Shown here: positions 46,113 to 53,311 of the stretch, piece after piece
Position numbering within the stretch: the stretch's first letter is position 1
Layout of the letters: every line of letters starts with the position of its first letter
Assembly (NCBI GenBank): GCA_947488155.1
Contig: CANKYK010000001.1
Coordinates: 434,001-498,000 of the forward strand
Source: an uncultured Erythrobacter sp.
GTDB taxonomy: Bacteria > Pseudomonadota > Alphaproteobacteria > Sphingomonadales > Sphingomonadaceae
Reading direction: 5' to 3'
DNA: 64,000 nucleotides
Notes under the pieces: generated by a model
Seen by the model: only the letters and a program-made list of their open reading frames with translations
The model's database searches: none
What the model was told of the DNA's origin: nothing
Translations under genes and position numbers: made by a program

Positions 46113-46127
46113 TGGCACATCGCTTGC
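46113..46127 (+). promoter_or_regulatory. Sigma-54 (-24/-12) promoter of the psp operon
   Basis: TGGCAC, five bases, TTGC matches the sigma-54 consensus exactly, with GG and GC ten bases apart. It lies 61 bp before the first gene of the operon and ~100 bp from the divergent pspF start. The AT-rich stretch upstream (46080-46105) would suit DNA bending. The adjacent PspF gene supports it. Confidence 0.92.
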
Positions 46128-46187
46128 TATTACATGAACAACACCGTGACAAAGTCACTAACGACACAGACCAAAGGAAACTACGCC

Positions 46188-46346
46188 ATGTACAACCGCA
46201 GCTTCTTCCAGAGCAAATTGGGTCAAGCAGCGCTTGCAAGCATCGCCGCGATGACCGCGCTGATCGCGCTGTCCACTCAGATGCAGGCTGATCCTTTGAT
46301 GGCCGCTGCGCCATATGCCGGCACGCATTTGATCGAAATCGCATGA
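46188..46346 (+). CDS. Small hydrophobic peptide, first gene of the psp operon
   Basis: A 52-residue peptide below usual gene-calling limits. AGGAAA lies 9 bases before the ATG. A central hydrophobic stretch (AALASIAAMTALIAL, ~14-28) is followed by a short polar tail and could be a membrane helix or signal peptide with an AxA-like site near QADPLMA. It is the first reading frame behind the sigma-54 promoter and its stop overlaps the next ATG (ATGA, 46343-46346). I know no named family. Its place predicts induction by envelope stress. Confidence 0.65.
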   Translation: MYNRSFFQSKLGQAALASIAAMTALIALSTQMQADPLMAAAPYAGTHLIEIA

Positions 46347-46630
46347 ACCGCCCAAACAAGTCTTCTTTAGGGCCGGAGCGCTCAACCGACATTGGCAGTC
46401 CCCCCAATGCGGATACCCCGGCAGATGCCCTGGCACCTGCGAGCGACACTCCGGCCCACCCTGCTTCGCCAAAAATAGGCGAGATTCCGCCCGGCAAACG
46501 GGTATCAAGGCTTGATGCTGAGATTCAACGCTTGCGCACAGGGCCCGAGACTGGGCAAACATACGGGACAGACAACAATACGAGCGCGTCAAACAAACGC
46601 GACAATTCGTTTTTAGATGGAGTAGCCTTT
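46343..46630 (+). other. In-frame upstream extension of pspA
   Basis: Ninety-six codons without a stop run directly into pspA in its frame, opening with an ATG that overlaps the 52-residue gene stop. The encoded stretch is Pro/Ala/Ser-rich and looks disordered, with one short helix RVSRLDAEIQRLR that resembles the ends of the downstream PspB-like proteins. It may be a real N-terminal extension of PspA, or untranslated spacer if translation begins at 46631. Confidence 0.4.
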
Positions 46631-47320
46631 ATGGGCATTTTCAGCCGCACCCGCGATATTATCGCTGCCAATTTTAATGATATGCTGGATCAGGCGGATG
46701 ACCCGTCAAAGATGATCCGCATGATCATCCTCGAAATGGAGGAGACATTGGTCGAAGTGCGGGCAAGCGCAGCGCGCACAATTGCGGATCAAAAGGAAAT
46801 GAACCGTCACGTTGTCAAGCTGGAGAGGCTTGAGGCGGATTGGAGCGAGAAGGCCCAACTGGCTTTGTCGAAAGATCGCGAAGACCTGGCCCGCGCGGCT
46901 CTGGTAGAGAAGAAAAAGGCAGCCGATATGGGCGGCCAATTGCGCGCAGAGATTGGCGTGTTGGATGATGCCTTGCGCGCTTATGAAGAAGACATTCAAA
47001 AGCTGCAGCATCGCCTGCGAGAGGCGCGCAGCCGCCAGACGCAAATCGCTGCCCGCCTGGAAAGCGCAGAAAACCGCGTAAAACTGCGCACTCTGATGAG
47101 CAGCGAACGCACCGACGAAGCGTTGTCGAAATTCGACCAGATGGAGCGCCGCGTTGATTACGCTGAGGGCCGTGCAGAGGCGCTGAGCATTGCTGATCAG
47201 AACGGCACGCCGTCGCTATCCGATGAGATCGCCGCTCTCGAAGGGGCCGACGCGATCGATGATGAACTTGAACAAATGAAGAAAGCGCTTGGCAAAGATA
47301 GCGCCAAGAAAGGGAATTAA
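46631..47320 (+). CDS. pspA: Phage shock protein A (PspA/IM30)
   Basis: A 229-residue PspA of normal length. The amphipathic N-terminal helix MGIFSRTRDIIAANF binds membranes. The rest is a long coiled coil (DPSKMIRMIILEMEETLVEVRA, then several heptad stretches) ending in a short acidic tail. PspA restrains PspF and polymerises on damaged inner membrane (ESCRT-III relative). The ATG at 46631 has GGAG 8 bases upstream. An extended start at 46343 is possible. pspB follows 5 bp later. Confidence 0.93.
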   Translation: MGIFSRTRDIIAANFNDMLDQADDPSKMIRMIILEMEETLVEVRASAARTIADQKEMNRHVVKLERLEADWSEKAQLALSKDREDLARAALVEKKKAADMGGQLRAEIGVLDDALRAYEEDIQKLQHRLREARSRQTQIAARLESAENRVKLRTLMSSERTDEALSKFDQMERRVDYAEGRAEALSIADQNGTPSLSDEIAALEGADAIDDELEQMKKALGKDSAKKGN

Positions 47321-47325
47321 GACCG

Positions 47326-47637
47326 ATGGATGATCTCGTACCAGTCATTGTGGTGGGCATGCTGTTTATCGGCCTGCCGTGGATGATCCTTCATCACGTA
47401 ACCAAGTGGAAGACCGCCGCAACCATCACCACCGATGATGAGGTGCTGCTCGAAGAACTCTATTCGCTCGCCAAACGCCTTGATGAGCGAATGGACACGG
47501 TCGAGCGCCTGGTTGCCAATGATGACCCATCCTTTGCCCCAAGCACCCGGCGCCTGATGCATGATCAGGAAGTCGACAATCAACAGCTGCGCGAACTCGA
47601 TCGCATGATGGCTGAGAAGAAAGGAAATCCGCAATGA
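47326..47637 (+). CDS. pspB: Phage shock protein B
   Basis: A 103-residue PspB, longer than the ~75 of E. coli. One N-terminal membrane helix (VIVVGMLFIGLPWMILHHV, ~7-25) precedes a cytoplasmic coiled coil with the family core RLDERMDTVERLVANDDPSF (~50-69). A C-terminal extra helix (NQQLRELDRMM) follows. PspB with PspC senses membrane stress and frees PspF from PspA. Its stop overlaps pspC by ATGA. Confidence 0.9.
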   Translation: MDDLVPVIVVGMLFIGLPWMILHHVTKWKTAATITTDDEVLLEELYSLAKRLDERMDTVERLVANDDPSFAPSTRRLMHDQEVDNQQLRELDRMMAEKKGNPQ

Positions 47638-48014
47638 ACTCCCCCCGCACGACACTCTATCGCGATAAACACAACGCGAAACTGATGGGCGTCTGCTCAG
47701 GAATTGCGGATTACACCGGCACTGACGTACTGTGGGTACGGCTTGGCCTCATGATCCTGACCTTTGCGGGCATGGCAGGTATCACGATCCCGGCGTATTT
47801 CATTGCAGGATTGCTGCTGAACAAGAAGCCTCCGCATCTCTATGTCGATCAGGAAGAACAGAAGTATTGGCAGGGTGTGCGGCAAAGCCCGCAGCGAACC
47901 GCTCGCGAAATCCGCGCCAAATTCCGCGATGTTGATCGCAGGCTAGCGGCTGTCGAAACGCATTATGTCAGCAGCAACAAGAGCCTGACGGCTGAAATCG
48001 AGCGTCTACGCTGA
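47634..48014 (+). CDS. pspC: Phage shock protein C
   Basis: A 126-residue PspC. The PspC domain is LYRDKHNAKLMGVCSGIADYTG (~8-29) followed by one or two membrane helices (WVRLGLMILTFAGMAGITIPAYFIAGLLL). The C-terminal cytoplasmic helix ends with RLAAVETHYVSSNKSLTAEIERLR-type sequence, matching the ends of the seven proteins that follow. It acts with PspB as stress sensor. The gap to the next gene is 28 bp with a GGGAG site. Confidence 0.92.
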   Translation: MNSPRTTLYRDKHNAKLMGVCSGIADYTGTDVLWVRLGLMILTFAGMAGITIPAYFIAGLLLNKKPPHLYVDQEEQKYWQGVRQSPQRTAREIRAKFRDVDRRLAAVETHYVSSNKSLTAEIERLR

Positions 48015-48042
48015 GCGCAGCGAAGCAGAGGGAGACTGAATA

Positions 48043-48306
48043 ATGGATACTTTTTTGATCGTCGCTCTATTCGTTCTTATCTTCGGTGGCTCTTCGATCT
48101 GGGGCATTACTGACAGCGTGCTCAAACATCGACGCAAGATGGCAGAACTCAAATATGGCCGGAGTGAAAAAGAAGCTCTGCTGACTAACGAAAAAGCAGA
48201 GCTGACCGAGACTGTCACACACTTACAGGATCGCATTGCTGTTCTTGAACGGATTGCGACGGATCCAGCACGCCGCACTGCGGAAGAAATTGAACGGCTG
48301 CGCTAA
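48043..48306 (+). CDS. PspB-like small membrane protein 1
   Basis: An 87-residue protein. An N-terminal membrane helix (FLIVALFVLIFGGSSIWGI, ~4-22) and basic KHRRK precede a cytoplasmic coiled coil with LQDRIAVLERIATD (~61-74) and the terminal EEIERLR. The core matches PspB. It is the first of seven tandem paralogues. Its leader GGGAGACTGAATAATGG nearly equals that of the next gene, which shows recent duplication. A stress-sensing role is inferred. Confidence 0.8.
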   Translation: MDTFLIVALFVLIFGGSSIWGITDSVLKHRRKMAELKYGRSEKEALLTNEKAELTETVTHLQDRIAVLERIATDPARRTAEEIERLR

Positions 48307-48333
48307 GCACGGCTCAACAGGAGGGACTGAATT

Positions 48334-48645
48334 ATGGAAGGTGAAATGGCGCTGTTGATACCGCTTATGGCTCTCAGCATTCCTTTCTTCGCCATTTGGA
48401 CGAAGCACAAAGAAAAAGTAGCCAAATTGCAGGTTGAAGCCACCGCTGAAAACACCGCCGAAAAGGCCGCGCAATATTCAAGCCAGGTGCAAAAACTGGA
48501 AGACCGCGTCCAAGTGCTGGAGCGCATTGTGACCGACCGTGGATATGATGTGGCAACCCAAATCGAGGCGCTGCGCGATGTCCGTGACGTCGAACAGGCA
48601 GATAGCGGCGTGCCGCTGAATGTGAGTAAGCAGGAGAAAGTGTGA
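48334..48645 (+). CDS. PspB-like small membrane protein 2
   Basis: A 103-residue protein. The membrane helix is MALLIPLMALSIPFFAIW (~5-22), then KHKEKVAKLQ, and an Ala/Glu-rich stretch. The core is LEDRVQVLERIVTDRGYDV (~55-73) with QIEALRD. Its tail SGVPLNVSKQEKV is shared with protein 3. The leader GGAGGGACTGAATTATGG copies that of protein 1. Its stop overlaps the next ATG (TGATG). Confidence 0.8.
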   Translation: MEGEMALLIPLMALSIPFFAIWTKHKEKVAKLQVEATAENTAEKAAQYSSQVQKLEDRVQVLERIVTDRGYDVATQIEALRDVRDVEQADSGVPLNVSKQEKV

Positions 48646-48992
48646 TGAGCTGGGGTGGGCCTGGATTTATTATCGCAATTATCGCCATCTCAACCGTCGG
48701 TTGGATCATCAACAATTGGATCCGTGCCAAGCATGGCTATCCATTGGAGGACGAATGGGGCGGCAAGTCAAAGAAGGCTGATACCGCTGAGACCAAGCGT
48801 CTGCGCGCTGAAAACAGTGAGCTCAATGAGAAGCTTGATATGATGCAGGACCGCATGATCGTGCTGGAAAAGATCGTGACTGACCGAGGCTACACCCTGT
48901 CTGACGAGATCGAAGCGCTGCGCGATGCGCCCAGCAAAACTGCCAGTGACAGCGGCGTGCCGCTCGACATCAAATCCCAGGAGAAAGCATGA
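48645..48992 (+). CDS. PspB-like small membrane protein 3
   Basis: A 115-residue protein from the ATG at 48645; a GTG one codon earlier is possible. The membrane helix is FIIAIIAISTVGWIINNWI (~8-26). The juxtamembrane KHGYPLEDEWGG motif is shared with protein 4, and a coiled coil contains MQDRMIVLEKIVTDRGYTL and DEIEALRD. The tail SGVPLDIKSQEKA parallels protein 2. CAGGAGAAAG serves as ribosome site. It overlaps protein 4 by 4 bp. Confidence 0.8.
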   Translation: MSWGGPGFIIAIIAISTVGWIINNWIRAKHGYPLEDEWGGKSKKADTAETKRLRAENSELNEKLDMMQDRMIVLEKIVTDRGYTLSDEIEALRDAPSKTASDSGVPLDIKSQEKA

Positions 48993-49351
48993 TGGAAAAC
49001 CTCACCTACCTGATTCCTTATGTTCCTTGGATTGTTGCCGGGGCACTTGGGATTGGTGCTATGAGTACGTGGGGTTGGATTCACACCACAAAGCTCAAAA
49101 TCAAACACGGATATCCTCTCGAAGGAATGTGGGGCCAATCCCTGAAACCCACCAATGGCGGAGAGACCGCGGAACGCGTGCGCTTGCTGACGCAGGAAAA
49201 CGCTGAGCTGCGCGCAGAGTTGGGTTCGATGAAGGATCGGCTCGGCAATGTCGAACGGATCGTGACAGACGGCGGATACGCGCTGGGCAGCGAGATCGAT
49301 GCACTGCGTGAACGCTCGCTTGAAGATCGCACGGACAAAGGGACCGCGTAA
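48989..49351 (+). CDS. PspB-like small membrane protein 4
   Basis: A 120-residue protein. The membrane helix is IPYVPWIVAGALGIGAMSTWGW (~9-30), then the KHGYPLEGMWGQ motif as in protein 3, then a helical stretch with ENAELRAELGSMKDRLGNVERIVTDGGYAL and SEIDALRE. A second ATG lies three bases after the first. AGGAGAAAG precedes it. It is the longest member and shares one base with the next gene (TAATG). Confidence 0.8.
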   Translation: MMENLTYLIPYVPWIVAGALGIGAMSTWGWIHTTKLKIKHGYPLEGMWGQSLKPTNGGETAERVRLLTQENAELRAELGSMKDRLGNVERIVTDGGYALGSEIDALRERSLEDRTDKGTA

Positions 49352-49641
49352 TGCATCCCTTGTTTATCATCTTCGGTTTTATCCTGATTGTCGCTTGCAT
49401 AGGCCTTGGCGCTGGATTGGTGTTCCACAAGCGGGACATTGAGTACAAGGAACGCAAAAACGCGCTCGACCGAGCGAATGGCAGCGGCGGCAGTATCGAG
49501 CAGGCTGAAACAATCGCCAAACTCGAAGACCGGGTCAGAGTGCTTGAACGGCTCGCTACCGATCGCGGCCATCTGTTGGCCGACGAGATCGAGCAATTGC
49601 GTGAGCTGCCAAGCTCTGAGGCATCGAAGGAGAATGCGTAA
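49351..49641 (+). CDS. PspB-like small membrane protein 5
   Basis: A 96-residue protein. A strongly hydrophobic start (LFIIFGFILIVACIGLGAGLVF, ~4-25) precedes basic KRDIEYKERK and the coiled coil with LEDRVRVLERLATDRGHLL (~59-77) and DEIEQLRE. It shares single bases with both neighbours, so translation is coupled. It lacks the HGYPLE motif of proteins 3 and 4. Confidence 0.8.
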   Translation: MHPLFIIFGFILIVACIGLGAGLVFHKRDIEYKERKNALDRANGSGGSIEQAETIAKLEDRVRVLERLATDRGHLLADEIEQLRELPSSEASKENA

Positions 49642-49934
49642 TGGGCGGCTGGGTCTTGATCGCCATCGTCGCAATCGTGGTTTGGGGCGTGTTGCAATTT
49701 AACAAGCAGCACAACCGCCATGTCGAAATCGACAGCGAAGACCGCGATGCCTTACTGGAGGCTCAGCGTGAGCGCGACGAGCTGCGCGAGCGGGTGCAAG
49801 TGCTTGAACGCATTGTCACCGATGAAAACACGCCAGATGCCAAGAAAACCCAGCAGCTGGCACACGAAATTGAAAACCTGCGCCTGAGCGAGAGTAAGCC
49901 GCGCACTAAGACTACGGAGGATATGAGCGAATGA
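49641..49934 (+). CDS. PspB-like small membrane protein 6
   Basis: A 97-residue protein with a short membrane helix (WVLIAIVAIVVWGVLQF, ~4-20), a charged coiled coil, and the core LRERVQVLERIVTDENTPD (~47-65), then HEIENLRLSE. The core is the closest to canonical PspB, including an acidic residue after TD. It overlaps the next gene by ATGA. Confidence 0.8.
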   Translation: MGGWVLIAIVAIVVWGVLQFNKQHNRHVEIDSEDRDALLEAQRERDELRERVQVLERIVTDENTPDAKKTQQLAHEIENLRLSESKPRTKTTEDMSE

Positions 49935-50194
49935 TCGATGCAGTTTTCGACCCCTACCTCGTCATTGCCGGAGCCTGCCTTGTGGGTCTTTGCGTGGTCG
50001 CCTTTGCCTTGCTGAAGGGCTGGCAGGGCTGGCTGGAGCTGAAGCGCACTGAGCTGGATCAACTTGAACAGTTGGGCACAGGCCCGCGCGAAGTGGAAGG
50101 CAATGCCTCAATCGGTGCCGCCCGAATTGAGATGGCCGATCTAAAAGAACGCATCAAGAAGCTGGAGGCGATTGCCAACGGAGTGGAACTCTAG
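49931..50194 (+). CDS. PspB-like small membrane protein 7 (divergent)
   Basis: An 87-residue protein ending the operon. The membrane helix is PYLVIAGACLVGLCVVAFALL (~8-28), then an amphipathic region WQGWLELKRTELDQLEQL, and a closing helix with ADLKERIKKLEAIANG. The core lacks the TD pair and the EIExLR end, so it is the most diverged member or an independent small membrane protein recruited to the operon. Confidence 0.7.
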   Translation: MIDAVFDPYLVIAGACLVGLCVVAFALLKGWQGWLELKRTELDQLEQLGTGPREVEGNASIGAARIEMADLKERIKKLEAIANGVEL

Positions 50195-50269
50195 GCTCGC
50201 TCACTTCGGAAAATCGTCTTCTCTAGAAACCGGAATAGACATGCGCGCAATCGGGCCTACATAGCGCCC

Positions 50270-50677
50270 ATGCGAACTCTTTCTGACATTCTCGAAGAAT
50301 ATGAATTCCTCGAAGGCGACGAGCGTTACCGCTTGCTGATAGAGCTTGGCCGTGAGCTAGACGAGATGCCCGACGCCCTGAAAACGGACGCGACATTGGT
50401 ACGTGGATGCTCAGCGGCGGTGTGGGTCTATCCAACGAAACAGACAGATACATTGCACTTCCTAGCCGATAGCAACGCGGCGATTACCAAAGGCATTGTC
50501 GCTCTGGTGATTACCGCTGTGCAGGACAAGCCCGCAAGCGAAGTGGCTAGCATGGATGTCGCCAAGGCGCTTGCTCCGTTTGATTTGAAGAGCCAGCTCT
50601 CATCCAACCGGACGCAGGGCGTGCCCAATATGATCGCCCTGGTTCAGGAACACGCAACCAGGCTAGCGACGGCGTAG
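50270..50677 (+). CDS. sufE: SufE sulfur acceptor protein
   Basis: A 135-residue SufE, which accepts persulphide sulfur from the SufS cysteine desulphurase for Fe-S assembly. The active Cys47 lies in LVRGCSAAVWV; a conserved TKGIVALVI segment (~73-81) and the helical start LSDILEEYEFLEGDERYRLLIELG are present. It is separate from the psp operon by a 75-bp gap and followed 4 bp later by the DUF454 gene. Confidence 0.93.
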   Translation: MRTLSDILEEYEFLEGDERYRLLIELGRELDEMPDALKTDATLVRGCSAAVWVYPTKQTDTLHFLADSNAAITKGIVALVITAVQDKPASEVASMDVAKALAPFDLKSQLSSNRTQGVPNMIALVQEHATRLATA

Positions 50678-50681
50678 CGCA

Positions 50682-51029
50682 ATGCGGCGGCTCTATCTTG
50701 CCGCAGGCCTGCTGTTTGTCGGGCTAGGAGCTATCGGAGCATTCCTACCGATCTTTCCAACTGTCCCGTTCCTGCTCCTTGCAGTGTTCTGCTTCGCCCG
50801 CAGCAATCCTGCTTGGGAACAGCGGATCCTTGATCATCCCACTTGGGGCCCACAAATCCGCGATTGGAGAGAACGCCGCGCCATCTCACGGCGAGCAAAA
50901 GTGCTAGCTGTTGGCGCGATGGCGACGGGGGCAGTGGTGACGTGGTTCACACTTGGCGAGCCATGGGTTTGGGTATCAATCGCCGTATTGCTGATCTGCG
51001 GGAGCTGGATCGTCACCCGAAACGAATGA
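50682..51029 (+). CDS. DUF454 (YbaN-like) membrane protein
   Basis: A 115-residue inner-membrane protein of the YbaN/DUF454 family. The conserved GLGAIGAFLPIFPTVPFLLLAVFCFARS (~16-43) forms the first hairpin; WGPQIRDWRERRAISRRAKV is the central loop and two more helices end it. Function is unknown in the family. It is probably co-transcribed with sufE. Confidence 0.88.
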   Translation: MRRLYLAAGLLFVGLGAIGAFLPIFPTVPFLLLAVFCFARSNPAWEQRILDHPTWGPQIRDWRERRAISRRAKVLAVGAMATGAVVTWFTLGEPWVWVSIAVLLICGSWIVTRNE

Positions 51030-51040
51030 AATGGTGGTGC

Positions 51041-51541
51041 CTAAGCCCCAGCGCTATCCCTTACGACTGCAACCCCAGAGGCCTTTTGCTCTTTCAGTTC
51101 CGCCTTCAACTTCGCCGGATCGCGGGCGAAGACAAAGCCAAAGCTGACCCCGCCCTCTTTACCGATTGTCGCATGGTGCAACTTGTGCGCCTGTACCAGC
51201 CGCTTGGCATACCCCCTTTTCGGGACCCATTTAAAATAGCGCTGGTGGACCAGGCCATCATGCACCAACGTGTAGATCACGCCGTACAGGGTGATACCAA
51301 AAGCGGCCCACCACAAAGCGTTTGAGACATAATATCCAACCCAGAACATCAAAAAGACGATCGTACCGAACACGACTGCGAACAGGTCGTTCTTTTCGAA
51401 GGTGTTATCATGCGGCTCATGATGGTCGCGGTGCCATGCCCAGCCCCAGCCATGCATGATGTATTTGTGCGCGTACCAGGCAAAGATTTCCATGCCGATC
51501 AGCGCGGCCATCACAACCAGGAAAACTTCGAGCCAGCTCAT
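51041..51541 (-). CDS. crtZ: Beta-carotene hydroxylase CrtZ
   Basis: A 166-residue membrane di-iron hydroxylase (fatty-acid hydroxylase superfamily) that adds 3-hydroxyls to carotenoid rings. Histidine clusters are HKYIMH (~26), HRDHHEPH (~38) and VHDGLVHQR plus HKLHHATI. The ATG at 51541 overlaps the crtW stop (ATGA). Together the pair would give astaxanthin-type pigments from beta-carotene. Confidence 0.93.
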   Translation of the reverse strand: MSWLEVFLVVMAALIGMEIFAWYAHKYIMHGWGWAWHRDHHEPHDNTFEKNDLFAVVFGTIVFLMFWVGYYVSNALWWAAFGITLYGVIYTLVHDGLVHQRYFKWVPKRGYAKRLVQAHKLHHATIGKEGGVSFGFVFARDPAKLKAELKEQKASGVAVVRDSAGA

Positions 51542-52296
51542 ATGGTCGCTCCTGCTCCAATTCCCGCTCGCTTCGCAATCGGCAGCGCCCACCATGGCAC
51601 ATCCGGGCGGCGGTGATGCTCCAGATGATAGCCGAAATGAAAACAGCTGGCGAGGCTCGCCAGCGTGCCGAAATGATCGCTGCGCGCATTGTGGTCATCG
51701 GGGAACGCGCCCGCCCCGTGGCGATGCGGTCGATACGTCCCAAAGTAGAAAAGTTGCAGCGAGGACGCGAGCGCCGGCAGACCATAGAGTAGGAATATCT
51801 GCATGAACGGAATATCCATTATAAACAGATAGATCGCGACGACAGTGTGCACGAACACTAAGGATTGCCAGCTGAAATAGCGGGTGAAAAAAGTCCAATA
51901 CCAACGCAGAAAACTGGTCGGATGGTCCTCGTCGAAATCCGGGTCACCTTCGCGGCCTGCCAGTTTATGATGCTCAAAATGCGCATCACGCATCCGCCGC
52001 CACGCAAAGCCTGCATAGAGGGCCAGAAGCACCGCCCCGACAGCCGAATTTATCCGCTGATGCCCCGGCGCCAATGTGCCGTGCATCGCATCATGACTGA
52101 TGATGAAAACACCGACTGATAGCCAACATTGCACCGCCGCCAATGCAAGCGCCAGCGGCCAGTTCGACCACGTCAGCTCAAACACGAACATGCCGTAAGC
52201 GTGCAGACCCAGCCAGCCGCCAGCGATCATGGTCGCCAAGGCAAGGCCAATTGCCGCCTGATGCGAGCGGGCGGGCAAAGAGAGATCAGCGCTCAT
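51538..52296 (-). CDS. crtW: Beta-carotene ketolase CrtW
   Basis: A 252-residue membrane di-iron ketolase introducing 4-keto groups. Histidine motifs HDAMHG (~69), HFEHHK (~105) and FGYHLEHHRRPDVPWWALP (~222) are diagnostic. Four or more membrane helices are present. It is translationally coupled to crtZ. No phytoene or lycopene genes adjoin, so the rest of the pathway is elsewhere. Confidence 0.93.
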   Translation of the reverse strand: MSADLSLPARSHQAAIGLALATMIAGGWLGLHAYGMFVFELTWSNWPLALALAAVQCWLSVGVFIISHDAMHGTLAPGHQRINSAVGAVLLALYAGFAWRRMRDAHFEHHKLAGREGDPDFDEDHPTSFLRWYWTFFTRYFSWQSLVFVHTVVAIYLFIMDIPFMQIFLLYGLPALASSLQLFYFGTYRPHRHGAGAFPDDHNARSDHFGTLASLASCFHFGYHLEHHRRPDVPWWALPIAKRAGIGAGATI

Positions 52297-52467
52297 AAGA
52301 CAAAATACGCAGGCGACATCATTACGGCTTCGTATACAATTTCCGCTGTTTAGCGCAAACGTGCAGAGGCCGGCCAGCCCAGCGAAACAAGGTGGCGCGA
52401 AGCGCCCGGCCTAGCTCAATCAACCTCGCACTCTACAAATCTGTTTGCGCTGACTTATCTTTGCACA

Positions 52468-53283
52468 ATGTCGCTTTTGCCGTTTCTTGCTGTCGCTTTG
52501 CTGATCGCAGCGTTTTTCTGGCATCGCTGGTATTCACAGCGGAAGAAACGCGAGCAACTCTTGGCGGCGCCGCTCACGCCCCCGCAGCGCGAAGTGGTCA
52601 GGCAATTGGTGCCAATCACACGCCAACTGCCCCAGCCCTTGCGACTGAAACTGGAGGGGAAGATCAACCTGTTCCTCGATCAGATCACATTTCATGGCCA
52701 GAACGACCTTGAAGTGAATGAGGCGATGAAACTTTCCATCGCCGCTCAGGCCTGCTTGCTCGTCGTTAACACCCCGGCCTGGTACGACACGCTCAGGACT
52801 GTGCTTATCTACCCCTCGGCCTTCCGCACCCGCCGCAACACGCACGACGGCTACGTCGTCCAAGAGCGAGACCTCACCATGCTCGGCGAAAGCTGGGCCC
52901 GCGGACCGGTTGTCTTGTCATGGGATCATGCTCTCAAAGGCGGCCTTGATGCCCATGACGGACACAATGTCGTGATCCACGAATTCGCGCATCAATTGGA
53001 CAGTTTAACCGGTCACACCAATGGTATCCCCATCCTGCGCAAAGGGCAGGCATATGAAGGCTGGGAGAAGGCCATGCTGGACGCATATAACGACCACGTG
53101 GAGCGGGTTCAAAATGGGTACCGAACTTTGATCGACCCATATGGCGCGACCAACCACGAAGAATTTTTCGCGGAAGCGATCGTCACTTTCTTCGAAAAGC
53201 CGCAGGCGCTGCGGCGAGATATTCCAGCGCTTTACGCGCAACTGGCGGAACTGTTGGCACTTGACCCTGCGAAGTGGGGTTAA
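52468..53283 (+). CDS. MtfA-like zinc metallopeptidase (M90)
   Basis: A 271-residue protein with an N-terminal hydrophobic anchor (LLPFLAVALLIAAFFW, ~3-18). The zinc motif is His171-Glu-Phe-Ala-His175 (IHEFAHQLD), and a downstream Glu lies in NHEEFFAEA (~230). It has the features of E. coli MtfA, a peptidase linked to Mlc and glucose uptake control. The extra anchor is common in alphaproteobacterial forms. It is a single gene. Confidence 0.9.
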   Translation: MSLLPFLAVALLIAAFFWHRWYSQRKKREQLLAAPLTPPQREVVRQLVPITRQLPQPLRLKLEGKINLFLDQITFHGQNDLEVNEAMKLSIAAQACLLVVNTPAWYDTLRTVLIYPSAFRTRRNTHDGYVVQERDLTMLGESWARGPVVLSWDHALKGGLDAHDGHNVVIHEFAHQLDSLTGHTNGIPILRKGQAYEGWEKAMLDAYNDHVERVQNGYRTLIDPYGATNHEEFFAEAIVTFFEKPQALRRDIPALYAQLAELLALDPAKWG

Positions 53284-53311
53284 TCACTCGCCTTCGCGGC
53301 GAGCGACCCGC

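Larger units (their letters stand above)
48043..50194 (+). repeat. Tandem array of seven PspB-like genes
   Basis: Seven adjacent genes each encode an N-terminal membrane helix, a charged linker, and a coiled coil. Six carry the common core (D/E)R-(V/I/M)-x-x-(L/V)-E-(R/K)-(I/L)-(V/A)-TD and end near EIExLR; the seventh is diverged. The last six are joined by 1- to 4-bp overlaps or nearly so. Leader sequences of genes 1 and 2, and the 3' ends of genes 2 and 3 (SGVPL...QEK), are near copies, pointing to repeated tandem duplication within the psp operon. Confidence 0.8.
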
